Below are positions 1 to 11,611 of a stretch of DNA of 64,000 nucleotides, piece by piece. Position 1 is the stretch's first letter; each line of letters begins with the position of its first letter. A program made the position numbers and the translations under genes. The notes under the pieces were generated by a model, which saw only the letters and a list, made by a program, of their open reading frames with translations, was not told where the DNA came from and ran no database searches. Source of the DNA: Sipunculus nudus (Eukaryota; Annelida; Sipuncula; Golfingiida; Sipunculidae); the NCBI GenBank assembly GCA_026874595.1, contig CM049313.1:28330008-28394007 (forward strand), read 5' to 3'.

Positions 1-1179
1 GGAAACTAATATGTAGATAGATGGCCCCCATGACCTTGACCTTTGACCTTTTTATCCCCAAATCAATCAGTTTCTTCCCCTATTGGTAGCTCAGCTATAT
101 GTAAAAGATGCAAGGTTTGGGATGAAAAGTTTGGCTGAAAATGCATCCACAATCTTCCTAAATAAGTGGGTACTGTGACCTTGACCTTTGACCCCATGTC
201 CCCAAAATTGGACAGAATCTTCCCCTATTGGCAGGTTTGCGATATCTTGAAGGTGGAAGGTTTGCGATGAAAAGTTTGGTTCAAAAGAATATGCATTCTT
301 TCTAAAGAAATGACTCCTGTGACCTTGACCTTTGACCGTTGGACCCCAAAATTGACACGTTTCTTCCTTTAGTGGTGAGTCATATATAAATTTAGTTTGA
401 AACCAATATGTCAAACTAAACTGGAGTTATCATCTGGAAACTAATTTGTGAACAGATGGCCCCTGTGACCTTGACCTTTGACCATGTGACCCCAAATTCA
501 TTTATGCTCTCCCCATACTGACAAGTCAGCTAAATGCGCAAAATGGAAAGTTTGGGATGAAAAGCTTGGCTTAAAATGCAGCCATAATCTTATTAAATAA
601 GTGAGTCCTGTGACCTTGACCTTTGACCTTGTGACCCCAAAATCATATAGGTTCTTGCTTTAGTGGTTGGCCATACGTCAGTCAAGTTTGAAATCCATGT
701 GTCAATACAACCTGGAGTTATCATCTGGAAACAAATTTGTATGGATGGACAGATGAACAGACAGACAGACAAACAGACAGACAGGGTGATTACTATATGG
801 CATCCACTTTTGATCAATAAACACACCAGGTTTTGGGACACTAGATGTAATTACAGCTGAGAAACTGGCATGGTCAATGTTCAAGGCAAGATTCATGACA
901 ATCCATGCATTAATTATCAAGATATTGAAGGTTTTGTATTATATTTTTGATTATTCTGGGGGGTACTTCAAGCCCCATCGCTCGGAGGTAATAGGTCACA
1001 GTGACCTAATTTCAGGTTTCCAAGGAGATTTTTATTGACCTCCTTGGATGTTCACTTGTTAGTTTCGAGGACCAGCAGTTACGGTTTGTGCCCTGCTTAC
1101 GGACGGCCGGACGACCGGACGGACGACGGACAAAGCGCCATTCCTATACCTCAGTTGACTTACAGTCAGCTGAGCTAAT
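1..1179 (-). mobile_element. Helentron-like interspersed element (HINE) copy H1, cut by window edge
   Basis: Read on the minus strand the copy begins near 1179 with the family start (GCTCAGCTGACTGTAAGTCA), then a GTCC/GTCG-rich stretch, one unit with the CCCCAGAATAAT-type motif, and a tandem array. The array has five units marked by TGACCTTGACCTTTGACC at 31, 176, 320, 466 and 611, a period of 144-146 bp. The 3' palindromic end is outside the window. The small ORFs here are repeat translations without coding meaning. Family assignment to Helentron-associated elements is inferred from the ends seen in other copies. Confidence 0.7.
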
Positions 1180-2310
1180 AAAACGCAAAGAAAGCGATGT
1201 TTAGCCCATAAATTAAAAAAAAAATAATTACATTGTGACGAATGATATTCAGTTCCATCTTTTGGAGCAAACAACCCAAGATTTCATCCGTGTCGGACTC
1301 ACAAGTAATTGTTTAAAAGCGCGTCTGCACCTACACTGGTATATGTGGACTTTCTCTCTCTCTCATATTATCTCGCTAAAAGTCGTATGTAAAGGGCATT
1401 TTGACCTGCTAATCTTATTGATTGTTCATTTGAAAGAATGTCATTTTAAATGAGATAAAAAAAACCGTGCGGCAGAGTTCTTCTAGTTATACCCCGGCTT
1501 GGTGACGATTGACGGTCAGCTGAGCACAAATATATGAGCTGGAGCCCAGTCTCACTGTGGCCTCATTCTCGGGCACGTCAGTCAACTTTGGGGTTCCATC
1601 TGAACGAACGACATACCAAGAGGTTTTAATTCTTTTAATTAATGAATACGCAGTATATAAATATTGACTTCCGTGTGTTCTAATATTTTGTTATATAGAT
1701 AAATCAGCGAGAAGTTGATTTTACAATAATATTTAATTATAAAAAGTATAAAGCATTACTCTGACTTATAATCACTACTGATAAAATCCAAACATGAAAA
1801 GTCCTGTGTAGGCCCTATATACACATGTATCCCTTGTAACCGCTGCCACTGAATGCCTTCAGTTCAGCATCCTTACCCCCTCCCCCCAGCAACCTGAGCG
1901 GACCTCTGACCCCAGGCGTATATTAACACACAGCGGTCTTGGTTACAAGTGACAAAGCAGGCCAGTATAATATTTACATTCAGAGTCACATATCTCTAAT
2001 TTCATAAAATCGCAACCAGTATGTCAGTTCATCGGAGGAGCGAGCGCAGATCACATCGGACCGGGCAGTTTGCCCGGCAGGGCTTATAACAAGGTGTCAT
2101 GATAAGCGGGGAAGCGGAGTACAATAGCCGATCACCGCCGGGGAAATATGACTAGGCAATAAAATTCCAGGGACAGCTTGGCGGACTGTAAGAGTAGACG
2201 TCAGAGTAGACACTCCTTTTCTCAACCCAAAAATGTTCAGACAAGTCAGCCGATATGTTTGTCATTTGTGTCATTGAGCCTATCGCTTGTAAAAGGAATG
2301 CGTACATGTT
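1180..2310. other. Unassigned spacer between two inverted HINE copies
   Basis: I see no recognisable gene. The stretch is moderately AT-rich with a pyrimidine-rich piece near 1880 and a GC-richer piece near 2030-2110. It is the loop of a large inverted repeat whose arms are H1 (minus) and H2 (plus). Confidence 0.5.
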
Positions 2311-3612
2311 TTTTAGCTCAGCTGACTGTAAGTCAACTGAGGTATAGGAATGGCGCTTTGTCCGTTGTCCGTCCGAGCGTCCGGTCGTCCGGCCGTCCGT
2401 TAGCAGGGCACAAACCGTAACTGCTGGTCCTAGAAACTTCTAAGTGAATATCCAGGGAGGTCAATGAAAAATCTCCTTGGAAACCTGAAATGAGGTCACT
2501 GCGACCTATATTCTCCGAGCTTTGGGGCTTGAAAGTACCCCCCAGAATAATCAAAAATTTGATACAAAAACTCCAATATCTTGATAATTAATGCATGGAT
2601 TGTCATGAATCTTACCTTTATTATTGACCATGACTAGTTTTTTCAGTTCCCGAAAATTGGTGGCGCCACCTTTATTTTTTGTTATTTAAACGAACTTTTT
2701 TTTAGTATAAAATGACAACAATCATGTCAGTTTCTCAGCTGTGATTACATCTAGTGTCCCAAAACCTGGTGTGATTATGGATCACAAGCGGATGCCCTAA
2801 AGTAATCACCCTGTCTGTTTGTCTGTTTGTCTAGCTGTCTGTCTGTCCATCCGTCCATCCACACAAATTTTTTTCCAGATGATAACTCCAGGTCAGATAG
2901 TCACATGGATTTCAAACTTGACTTAAATATGGCCAACCGCGAAAGCAGGAACCTGAGGTCAATGGTCAAGGTCACAGGACTCACTTATTTAATAAGATTA
3001 TGGCTGCATTTTAAGCCAAGCTTTTCATCCCAAACTTTCCACCTTACGCATTTAGCTGACTTGCCAGTATGGGGAGAGCATAAATGAATTTGGGGTCACA
3101 AGGTCAAAGGTCACAGGGGCCATCTGTTCACAAATTAGTTTCCAGATGATAACTCCAGTTTAGTTTGACTTATTGGTTTCAAACTTAACTTATATATGGC
3201 TCACCACCAAAGTCCTGTGAGCAAAACTTTTCATCACATACCATCCATCTTCAAGATATTGCTAACCTGCCAACAGGGGAAGATTCTATTCGACTTTGGG
3301 GTCATAGGGTCAAAGGTCAAGGTCACAGGGCCCATCCATTCACAAATTAGTTTATGGATGCTTATTCTGCTTTGGATAGACAGATTGGCTTCAACTTGAT
3401 TTATTATTGACCCACCACTTAAGTAAGTTCATTTTGCTTTTCAGGGTCCAGAGATCAAAGTTGAAGTTCACAGGAGCCACATCTTTAAAAAGATTGTGGA
3501 AGCACTGTAAATCAAACTTTTCATCCCAAACTTTCCATCTTTCACACATGGCTTACTTGCCCAAAGCTTTTTGTCATGTCTGTTCACATATTAATTTTGA
3601 TACAATGCCTGA
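2311..3612 (+). mobile_element. HINE copy H2, 3' end missing
   Basis: Starts with TTTTAGCTCAGCTGACTGTA, followed by the same GTCCGTTGTCC-rich leader as H1, a unit with GGCGCCACC, a CTGT/GTCT-rich stretch and then AGGTCA-rich array units (for example at 2956, 3101 and 3308). The expected end, CAGCTGAGCG..GACCCATGGGTC, is absent; homology fades near 3600. H1 and H2 lie head to head about 1.1 kb apart and could fold back. Confidence 0.7.
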
Positions 3613-4237
3613 CTAGCCACGATTAAACCACGAAAGTTTTAACCCAACGAAAAGTGTTTCAGGTAAAAACAACAAAATTTTAAATCAACAATATTTTCTG
3701 AATCCACAGTATAATTCTGTACAGCAGACCTTCGGGCAATATGAATATTCCATAAAATATTCTATCAATAAACAATGATCGGTCCTTCTTTATCTTTTAG
3801 ACAGTCATATAATATTATTATGCAACCGATCCCTACCACTTATGTGTGTGTGAGATATTTTTAAATATGTCTCAATTTAGCCAATTTATACTATGATTTT
3901 TCAAACTTTTCCAGCGTGTTCCTCTCCCATTACCCCATGTTCCGTCTGCATATGATTAAATATTTTTGAAGACTTTAGTACCCGTGGGTCTTGAGGAAGT
4001 GTCCTACTGAGTACTGCATTCACAAAGCACAGGTTTTGTTCTGCCTGACCACTCGGCTGCTGTGATCAGAAAACGAAAGTCTCCGTCTTAAAATAAAAGA
4101 TGATTTCAGCTCACAGTACGCTAGCACGAATAGGCCAAACACAAAAAATACATGCTCTCAGTAAACGACCAATAATGTTACCACTGATAGACGTGATGCA
4201 CAAGAACGTCCTTTGTATGATATTCAAATACCGTATT

Positions 4238-6120
4238 CAACGTAATAAGCGCCCCCTCCCCCCCCCCCCCCCCCCCCCGGATTTGGGAGATCACTTTATG
4301 AAACTAAAGGATGAGCCATCCTAACCTCACTTTTCTCCCTAGCCAATGTAACACAGGACAACGTTATGCTTTCATTTCTTCCCGCCAAGCTTAAAAGTTA
4401 CCACCAGTTTTTATTCAATCTCCGTTAAGCTTTATCATCTAATATAATAATAATATTAGTTACACATAACAGAATCAGTGGTCAAGTGTACCATAGATAA
4501 CACTGAATGACGGTGTCCGTGAAGGCAGACCCTGCAGGTATTTGCTCGTGTACAGTACGATAAATTTTTTCCTAAAATATTGGCAAAGAAGGGCGGCCGT
4601 CTTATACACTGGTACAAGTTTCTCAGCGTCCTCAGGGTCGCCAAGGATAATTTACGGCAATTTGAATTATTACGTCGGCCAAACTTGACGCCGTGAATAT
4701 CAGTGATCATGTCCCTATGGTGGTAATATACACTCAATAAAGAACATTACAATGCTTTGTTTTTGTTTGAATTTATCGTTTATACATCAGATTTCCATGT
4801 GCACATAGTTAAATAATTGGTAAGAAAAGGTTTGCCCTTGCCGCATTGACACAGGGATTTTAACTGAATCAATATATGAAAGCCCTTCTGACAGTAGAGC
4901 CAGTGAATTTACGCGACCGCGGAAGGAATTGCGAAATTGACAGACCAAAACGGAATTCCCAATCCTGATAATATATAAGTTTTAATGTATTTTTCGCCAA
5001 CAAATATCTTGGCTAAAATTCACTTGAAACATGTACACAGTGTCGATGCCGCTGACAGCGTGCTGGGCTTATCCGTGTACTCAAGATCCCAGTGCCCTTG
5101 GTTAATCTGTGTGTATACAGCGCTCGCGCAAGGGATGCTGGGAACTTGCCTAACCAAGTGCCATCCAGTAGCACGTAATATGCATGTTAAAACAAGGATG
5201 ATTTTTTATATGGTGCCGTATTTACTGCGTAAAATGTTCACGAGTCCAGTTAATGCGGACGCTGTCAGCTGGCTTGCACACTGACATACACGGAGACTCG
5301 CTCATGGCACTTCAATTACAAGACAACCAGTAGCGCATTATAATTATAAATATATGAAGCGGCCTTTCCTCAGGTGACAATGTTTGTCAAGCTTGTATTA
5401 TTGGACTACGTCGAGAAATGAATGTATTATAACGGGTCAACAAAGTTCAAGAAAGGGACCGTGTTTCCGCGGGATATAAATATGATAAATTTCCTAACAA
5501 TTTTAAAACAAAACCCCGGATTTGGTTCGTATACGCACTGAAGTAAATATAATATGCTGGAGTCTGAGGGCCAGTATTTCAGTTTTTTTTTTAATTTTTG
5601 CATGTAATATCAAGCACAATGAAAGACAAAAAAGACAATTATTGTCGATGCCATTCCATGTCATTAATCGGCTCAGCTGTCAAAGGTATTTGCGCAAGGT
5701 GACTGACATAATCGGGGTACCGATGTCCCGTATTATTTTTTTTTCATCATTCAAATAAATACTGTTTTACATATTTTTATATGAACATTTTATATACTCT
5801 GCTACCCTATTAGGCGTTGACTTTTATAAAAGCGTTCATTTATTACCATCCTTATTTTTCCTCTTCATCTGCAAAGGAAATCTCGAACTGTAGTCACTCA
5901 GACAATTCTCTCATGCAACACAAAATAAAATCGTCTGCAAATCAGTATCACTTGGATTACACAACCATTGTTAAATGATCATTGTTTTTTCTGAATTGTC
6001 CTGAATGTGCTGTGAAGTCAAACACGTGTACACAAGCCGCAGTGTTAAACTGGAGGATCGTAATGCACTTTGGAAGTTGGCAGATGTTGGGGGGGGGGGG
6101 GGGGACGCTTATAAGGGTAT
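4238..6120. repeat. Candidate element bounded by oppositely oriented C/G-tract ends
   Basis: At 4238 the sequence AACGTAATAAGCGCCCC leads into a C tract. At 6089 a G tract leads out into ACGCTTATAAGGG. The two ends are roughly inverted copies (AATAAGCG-C-tract against G-tract-ACGCTTAT). They could be the inverted ends of one non-autonomous element or two solitary copies of one short repeat. No target duplication was resolved. Confidence 0.3.
5050..5430 (+). repeat. Dispersed repeat R3, copy 1
   Basis: Shares blocks with 24000-24290 on the other strand. These include TATACAGCGCT, GCCATCCAG, the TTTTACGC-GTAAATA segment, CAGCGTC, TCTCCGTGTAT, and TGGTTGTC followed by TAATTATAAAT. About 380 bp, with small indels between the copies. 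No coding potential or terminal repeats recognised. Confidence 0.5.
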
Positions 6121-7271
6121 AAAAAAATTTGGAAAAATTTAATTTTGAGAGCGTTATAATAAGGGGTGCTTCGAGTAGTGACGCCTGTCATCCGTTAAAC
6201 TGCACTGATATGGCCATCAGTCCTCTTGCACCGACATCACTGTACAGAGCTAGTAATCTTAACATTTAGCTACGAATGAGGAATTAAAAAAAAAGAATAA
6301 ATGTAGATATACAATGTGTATAACTCGCCACAAGAATGTGTAAATTTAACATAAACCAAGAAGCAATACTAGCTGTCAAACTGTTGTTTTTTCCTTGTCT
6401 GGGCATTCACACGATTTGAACATAAACACAATAAATATCATCAATGCATGATGAATATTGCTTAGTGTAAATTGATTAGTGATATCACTTTATCTGACCG
6501 CAACTGATCTTTGAAGGCACCAAATCTTTCGATGTGGTCGTATTCATTTCACTCAGGCAGAAACGACTACTTTAGCTCATAATTTTCACACTGATCAATC
6601 TGTTACCACCAAATAGTGCCAATATTGTTATGACGGCCGATATTAAAATAATCATACTCTATCTGTACAGGGGATAAATGGCAAATTATGTACAAGTTAT
6701 GGCAATTTTGGCAAGTTTTCAAGATGAAGGTAAAATTACATGGCAAATTAAGTGACAAGAATGTTTGAGCAAAGATACAGATGTAAATTCACTATATTTT
6801 CATTATGACTGTATCTTTTATAATGAGCCCAAATGGCGGTCACCGAGGTATTCTCAACGAATTGCTTCTAATGTCATTTTACTATTTGCATGAATCTTAT
6901 GTAATTTTCCCCACTTGTTATGAAAACTAAAGGATCGATATCATAAAACTATTCAGGTATGATATTAAAAAAATATTAAAAAATATATATAAATATGTTC
7001 ATAGTCCTAGGTTTTTGCGTTTTTTAATGGTTTGCTGAAATGTTACACATGTTTGAGGGCTTCGTTTCAAGGATTTGGTTGTGTTCTTATTCCTGTACGA
7101 ATTAAGACTGAATTTTCCTGTGCTTAGTTTATTGGAATGGTCAGCCTATTTCTATATATTTTTAACAATAGAATTTTGGTATGCGTAATCAATCTACCTG
7201 ATCTGCTGAGCAAGGCATTGGGGTTTTAACTATAACGTTTGATAATTTAAATATTTTAACGTTTGTTTCAG

Positions 7272-7320
7272 GCGTCTTGTGCTGAAGGGTTTAAGCATGC
7301 ATGGGATATACATAAACTTG
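7272..7320 (+). CDS. Weak candidate internal exon
   Basis: A good acceptor (pyrimidine-rich GTTTGTTTCAG) precedes 49 nt that are open in one frame (ASCAEGFKHAWDIHKLG), followed by a weak donor G|GTTAGG. The GFKHAWD string resembles a motif of class-I alpha-mannosidases (GH47), but 16 codons cannot establish this. No neighbouring exon of such a gene was seen. It may be chance. Confidence 0.18.
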
Positions 7321-7933
7321 GTTAGGGAACTTATTACAATAAAATGCATGTATTACGTTTCTTCGTATTTTATCTCTGAATTTTAATATTCCTCGACAAA
7401 TTTGGAATAAATCTGATAATATTTAGTACAAAAGGAAAAGGTTAAATCAATGTCCGCTCTTCTTAGGGGAGAAGACAACCAACGTTCCTAATTTAGGGCC
7501 CCGCAATGCCCCATTCCTCAAAATGCCAGCGATGTGGCCATACTGGATATACGATTGGTGCGAAATGCATCACCATTAAAATTCAATATCGCACATCCTT
7601 TCATTCCATAACAACGGACCGCCATAAATAAAACTTGATCTATAATCTTCCGTTCTCGGCTTATCTAAAGAAATACACATAATCGCAATACAATAAAATA
7701 ACATGAGTCATTAACCAAAATAGTTACTAAAATACATAAAATAGTTAGTTATTAAATACTACACGGAAATCTACCTACCAAAGCAATAGAGAAGTACAAT
7801 CATGAAAAGTTTTACCACACATGCAACAAAAATATTCATTAAATCATTAAATGTCCTTCAATAATAAATTCGTCTGCTTCATTCTGGTCCTTGTCTTATT
7901 CTTCCTCCTCCTCCTAGGGGGTCCCATCTTCTT

Positions 7934-9098
7934 TCATCGGGTCCTTGGCGCACTTAAAAAGCTTAATGATGTCTTGCAGCCGTTACACTGGTGAATACCG
8001 CTTGACTGGTTTTGGCTGACGACCACTTCTAGTTCTGACAGGAGGCGTTTCCCCATCATCCGATGAGCTTTCTCCAGTTTCATCAGCAGACGTGACATTG
8101 GCCGACTTTGTTGGAAGGGGAGTTGCCTGTTGTCATACGTGCCATGAAAAGGTTTCATCCTGTCATGATGGACGGTAAATGGTTAACTTCGGGAGTCTTC
8201 TGGATTTCGTATATAAAATCACTGATTAGCCGCAGCACAAGATAAGGGCCGTCTCATCGCTTCTGAAGTTTGGGTGAATATGCTTTGCGATGCCTCAGGT
8301 ACCGAATCATGACTGCTTGACCGGGTTGATAGTCCTCCGTATGTTCCCACTGGTCATAGTACCTTTTCTGTTTCTCACTAGCTGCAATAAGTGTTTCACG
8401 AGCTAATTCATGTATGTGGTGCAGCTTGTTCTGCAGATTGTCCACAAACTGTGATAGACTAAGAGGCTTGTATTCCTTAGGCGGACTGCCAATCATTATA
8501 TCCACCGGAAGAAGTGGTTCCCATCCGAACATAACCATGGACGGTGAGAATCTGAAACTGTCATGCACTGACGTTCGGTAGGCTAACATAAGCAGCTGAA
8601 TATGTTCGTCCCAGTCCCTTTGGTTTTCTGAGACGAATTTAGCTATCATCGAATGCAGAGTAGAGTTGAATCGTTCAACCATTCCGTCACTTTGTGGTCG
8701 ATAGCTTGTGGTCCTGGTCTTCTTTATGCCAAGTTTCTGACACAGTTCCTTGAAAACTTGAGACTCAAATTGACTTCCTTGGTCAGAATGGACATGGAGT
8801 GGCAGGCCCCACAAGCTAACAATTGGTTGATGAAGACATCAACTATCGTGGAAGTTTCCATGTTTAGAATGGCCCAGGCTCCTGTCCACTTTGAGAAATA
8901 GTCGGCTATCACTAATATGTAGCAATTACCAGATCGTGACTCGGGAAATGGTCCCATGAGATCCATGACAATTCTTTCCATTGGCGCTCCAACATTATAT
9001 TTGGTCATCGGTGACCGTTTGGATTTGAGAGGTCCTTTCCGATCTTGGCAAGGCTTGCATTCTCTGCAGTGGCGGCTTACGTCATCATTCATGTTCAC
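7934..9098 (-). pseudogene. Gypsy A integrase and C-terminal tail, frameshifted
   Basis: Minus-strand frames carry the Cys pair of an integrase zinc-binding region (CRECKPC) and the three catalytic acids of the DDE core: D in VMDLMGPFPE, D in HSDQGSQFES and E in DGMVERFNSTLH. A GPY-like part follows (YYDQWEHTEDYQPGQ). The core is split by a frameshift near 8730-8810, where two frames overlap. A further frame at 7934-8158 carries the degraded C-terminal tail. In a working element this protein would insert the cDNA into chromosomes. Here it is inactive. Confidence 0.85.
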
Positions 9099-9136
9099 CC
9101 AAAAATAACTTTGTTTAACCCTAGCTAGCGACCGTT

Positions 9137-9562
9137 TTACACAAGATGGCCTGCTGTGACGTCATCTTGAGATTTCTCAAATATGTCTTTTTGGAGTGCC
9201 TTTGATAATACCAGTAACGGGGGCGTGCCTTTAACAGAACCTGACCAGAGTTGAATTGACCAGAGTTGAACTCTCACTGTTTCCCGCTCTTCCTGTCCTT
9301 CACTGCTTACAAGGAGAGGTAGAAGTGGGCGCCTCGATAAAGCATCTGCATTTTTGTGCTTTGACCCAGCTCTATGTTGAATGTGGAAATCGTAACAACA
9401 AAGTTGTTGAAACCATCTAGCGAGTTGGCCTTCCTGAAATTCAAGAGCCAAGTTAGAGCACCGTGATCGGTTCTCACTAGGAATTTACGACCATACAGGT
9501 AATGATGAAAGTGGCGGACCGCTTTAATTATTGCCAACAGTTCTTTCCTGGTTACACAATAG
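9137..9562 (-). pseudogene. Gypsy A RNase H, 3' part, frameshifted
   Basis: The frame contains VTRKELLAIIKAVRHFHHYL and RTDHGALTWLL, diagnostic of Ty3/gypsy RNase H. A second frame continues with FHIQHRAGSKHKNADALSRR, the usual end of the domain before the integrase linker. Two overlapping frames show a frameshift near 9400. Its upstream coding continues at 14776, on the far side of the HINE block, with the interrupted codons abutting almost exactly. Confidence 0.85.
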
Positions 9563-11220
9563 TTTTTAGCTAAGCTGACTGTTAGTCGACTGAGGTATAG
9601 GAATGGCGCTTTGTCCGTCGTCCGTCTGGGCGTCCGGCAGTCCGGCCGCCGTCAGCAAGGCAAAAATCTTAACTGCTGGACATAGAAACTTCTAAATGAA
9701 ATCCAAGGAGGTCAATAAAAAATCTCCTTGGAAACCCGAAATTAGGTCACTTCGACTTGTATCCTCCTAGCTATGGGGCTTAAAAGTACCCCCCAGAATA
9801 ATAAAAAATATAATACAAAACCTCCAATATCTTGATAATTAATGCATGGATTGTCATGAATCCTGCCTTGATATTGACCATGACTAGTTTTGTCAGTTCC
9901 CGAAAAGTGGTGGCGCCACCTGTATTTTTTTGTTATTTTAACGAATATTTTTTTTTATTTTTTTACTATAAAATTACAACAATCATGTCAGTTTCTCAGC
10001 TGTTATTACATCTTGTGTCCCAAAACCTGGTGTGTTTATTGATCACAAGTGGATGCCATATAGTTATCACCCTGTCTGTCTGTCTGTCCATCCGTCCATC
10101 CACAAATTTGTTTCCAGATGATAACTCCAGGTTGTATTGACACATGGATTTCAAACTTGACTTACATATGGCTCACCACCGAAGCAAGAACCTATATGAT
10201 TTTGGGGTCATGAGGTCAGAGGTCAAGGTCACAGGATTAACTATTTAAAAATGATTATGGCTGCATTTTAAGCCAAGCTTTTAAACCCAAACTTTCCATT
10301 TTGCACATTTAGCTGACTTGTCAGTATGGGAAGAGCATAAATGAATTGGGGTCACATGGTCAAAGGTCAAGGTCACAGGGGCTATCTGTTCACAAATTAG
10401 TTTCCAGATCATGATAACTCCAGTTTAGTTTGACATATTGGTTTCAAAAACTTAACTTATATATGACTCACCACTAAGGTAAGAACCGTGTGGATTTTAG
10501 GTTCCAACGGTCAAAGGTCATGGTCACAGGACTCATTTCTTTAAAAAGAATGCATATGCATTTGAAGCCAGACTTTTCATCCCAAACCTTCCATCCTTAA
10601 GATATTGCTAACCTGCCAATAGGGGAAGATTCTGTTCAATTTTGGGGTCATGAGGTCAAAGGTCAAGGTCACAGTACCCACTTATTAAGACAGATTGTGG
10701 ATGCACTTTAAGCTAAACTTTTCATCCAAAACCTTCCATCTTGCACATATAACTTAGCTGCCAACTGATTGATTTGGGGGTCACAAGGTCAAAGGTCATC
10801 GTCACAGGGGCCCATCTGTCCACCTATTTGTTTCTGGATGATAACTCCAGTTTGGATTGACATATTGGTTTCAATTTTGACTTATATATGACCCACCAAT
10901 AATGTAAAAACCCTTTTTATTTTAGGGGGCATAAGGCCAAAGGTCAAGGTCACAGGACCCACTTCCTCACTTAGCCAAACTTTCTGTCCCAAACATTCTA
11001 TCATCCAGATGTTGCTCACCTGCCAATAGTGGAAGTAACAAGGTCACAAGGTCAAGGTCATGGGGGCCATCCATTCACAAATTAGTTTATGGATGATAAT
11101 CCAGTTTGGGTAGACAGGTTGGCTTCAAACTGATCACAGGACCAATATTTTGGAAAACCTCATAAACATATATATCCTTATAGACAAATGCATCGGAGCA
11201 TCGAGACCCATGGGTCCCTA
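9563..11220 (+). mobile_element. HINE copy H3 with both ends
   Basis: Starts TTTTTAGCTAAGCTGACTG at 9563 and ends with the palindrome GACCCATGGGTC then CCTAG near 11220. Internally it has the GTCC-rich leader, a GGCGCCACC unit, a CTGT-rich stretch and at least six AGGTCA-type array units about 145 bp apart (near 10213, 10357, 10508, 10651, 10786 and 10931). It interrupts gypsy A RNase H. The short ORFs are repeat artefacts. Confidence 0.75.
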
Positions 11221-11221
11221 G

Positions 11222-11611
11222 TTGATATTTCAGATGTTTCCCTTTTATCATGATTATATTCAATGTTTTCAGGAATTTACCCTGGACTGTGATCATATTT
11301 GATGTTTCAGGATTTTCCCATCACCTTATATATATATATATATTTCATGTTTTCAGGAACTACCCATGGACTGATCATGTTTGGTGTTTTCAGGTTTTTT
11401 GCCTTAAAGGTGATAATTTCTGACGTTTCAGGAGTTTCCCCACCACCTTTTATATTTGATGTTTTAGGAATAACCCATGGAGTGATCACGTTTTGATGTT
11501 TTCAGGAGTTTCCTATACTGTGATTATGTTTGATGTTTTCAGGACTATTTTACTTGACTGTAATCATGTTTGATGTTTCAGGAGTTTCCCCATCACCTTA
11601 CATATTTGTCA
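11222..11611 (+). repeat. Minisatellite, about 38-bp unit, 9-10 copies
   Basis: A degenerate tandem array with core GATGTTTTCAGGAGTTTCCC followed by a GACTGTGATCATGTTT-like half. Core positions occur roughly every 37-40 bp (11261, 11299, 11346, 11381, 11421, 11459, 11496 and on). It includes a short TA run near 11327. It lies between HINE H3 and the truncated start of HINE H4. Confidence 0.7.

Larger units (their letters stand above)
3613..7271. other. Unassigned AT-rich region
   Basis: No protein family recognised. Notable contents: a run of 21 C at 4258-4278, a run of 16 G at 6089-6104 (listed together), and a dispersed repeat near 5050-5430. Open frames here are short and lack family motifs. 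Confidence 0.5.

Noticed and set aside
91-841. ORFs with QFWGPTVKGQGH and CLSVCLFICPS peptides
   Set aside because: By-products of the 145-bp array and of CTGT simple repeats; no start context or family.
7441-7845. 3' LTR of gypsy A
   Set aside because: I looked for TGTAACG..CGTTACA or sequence similar to the 5' LTR and found none.
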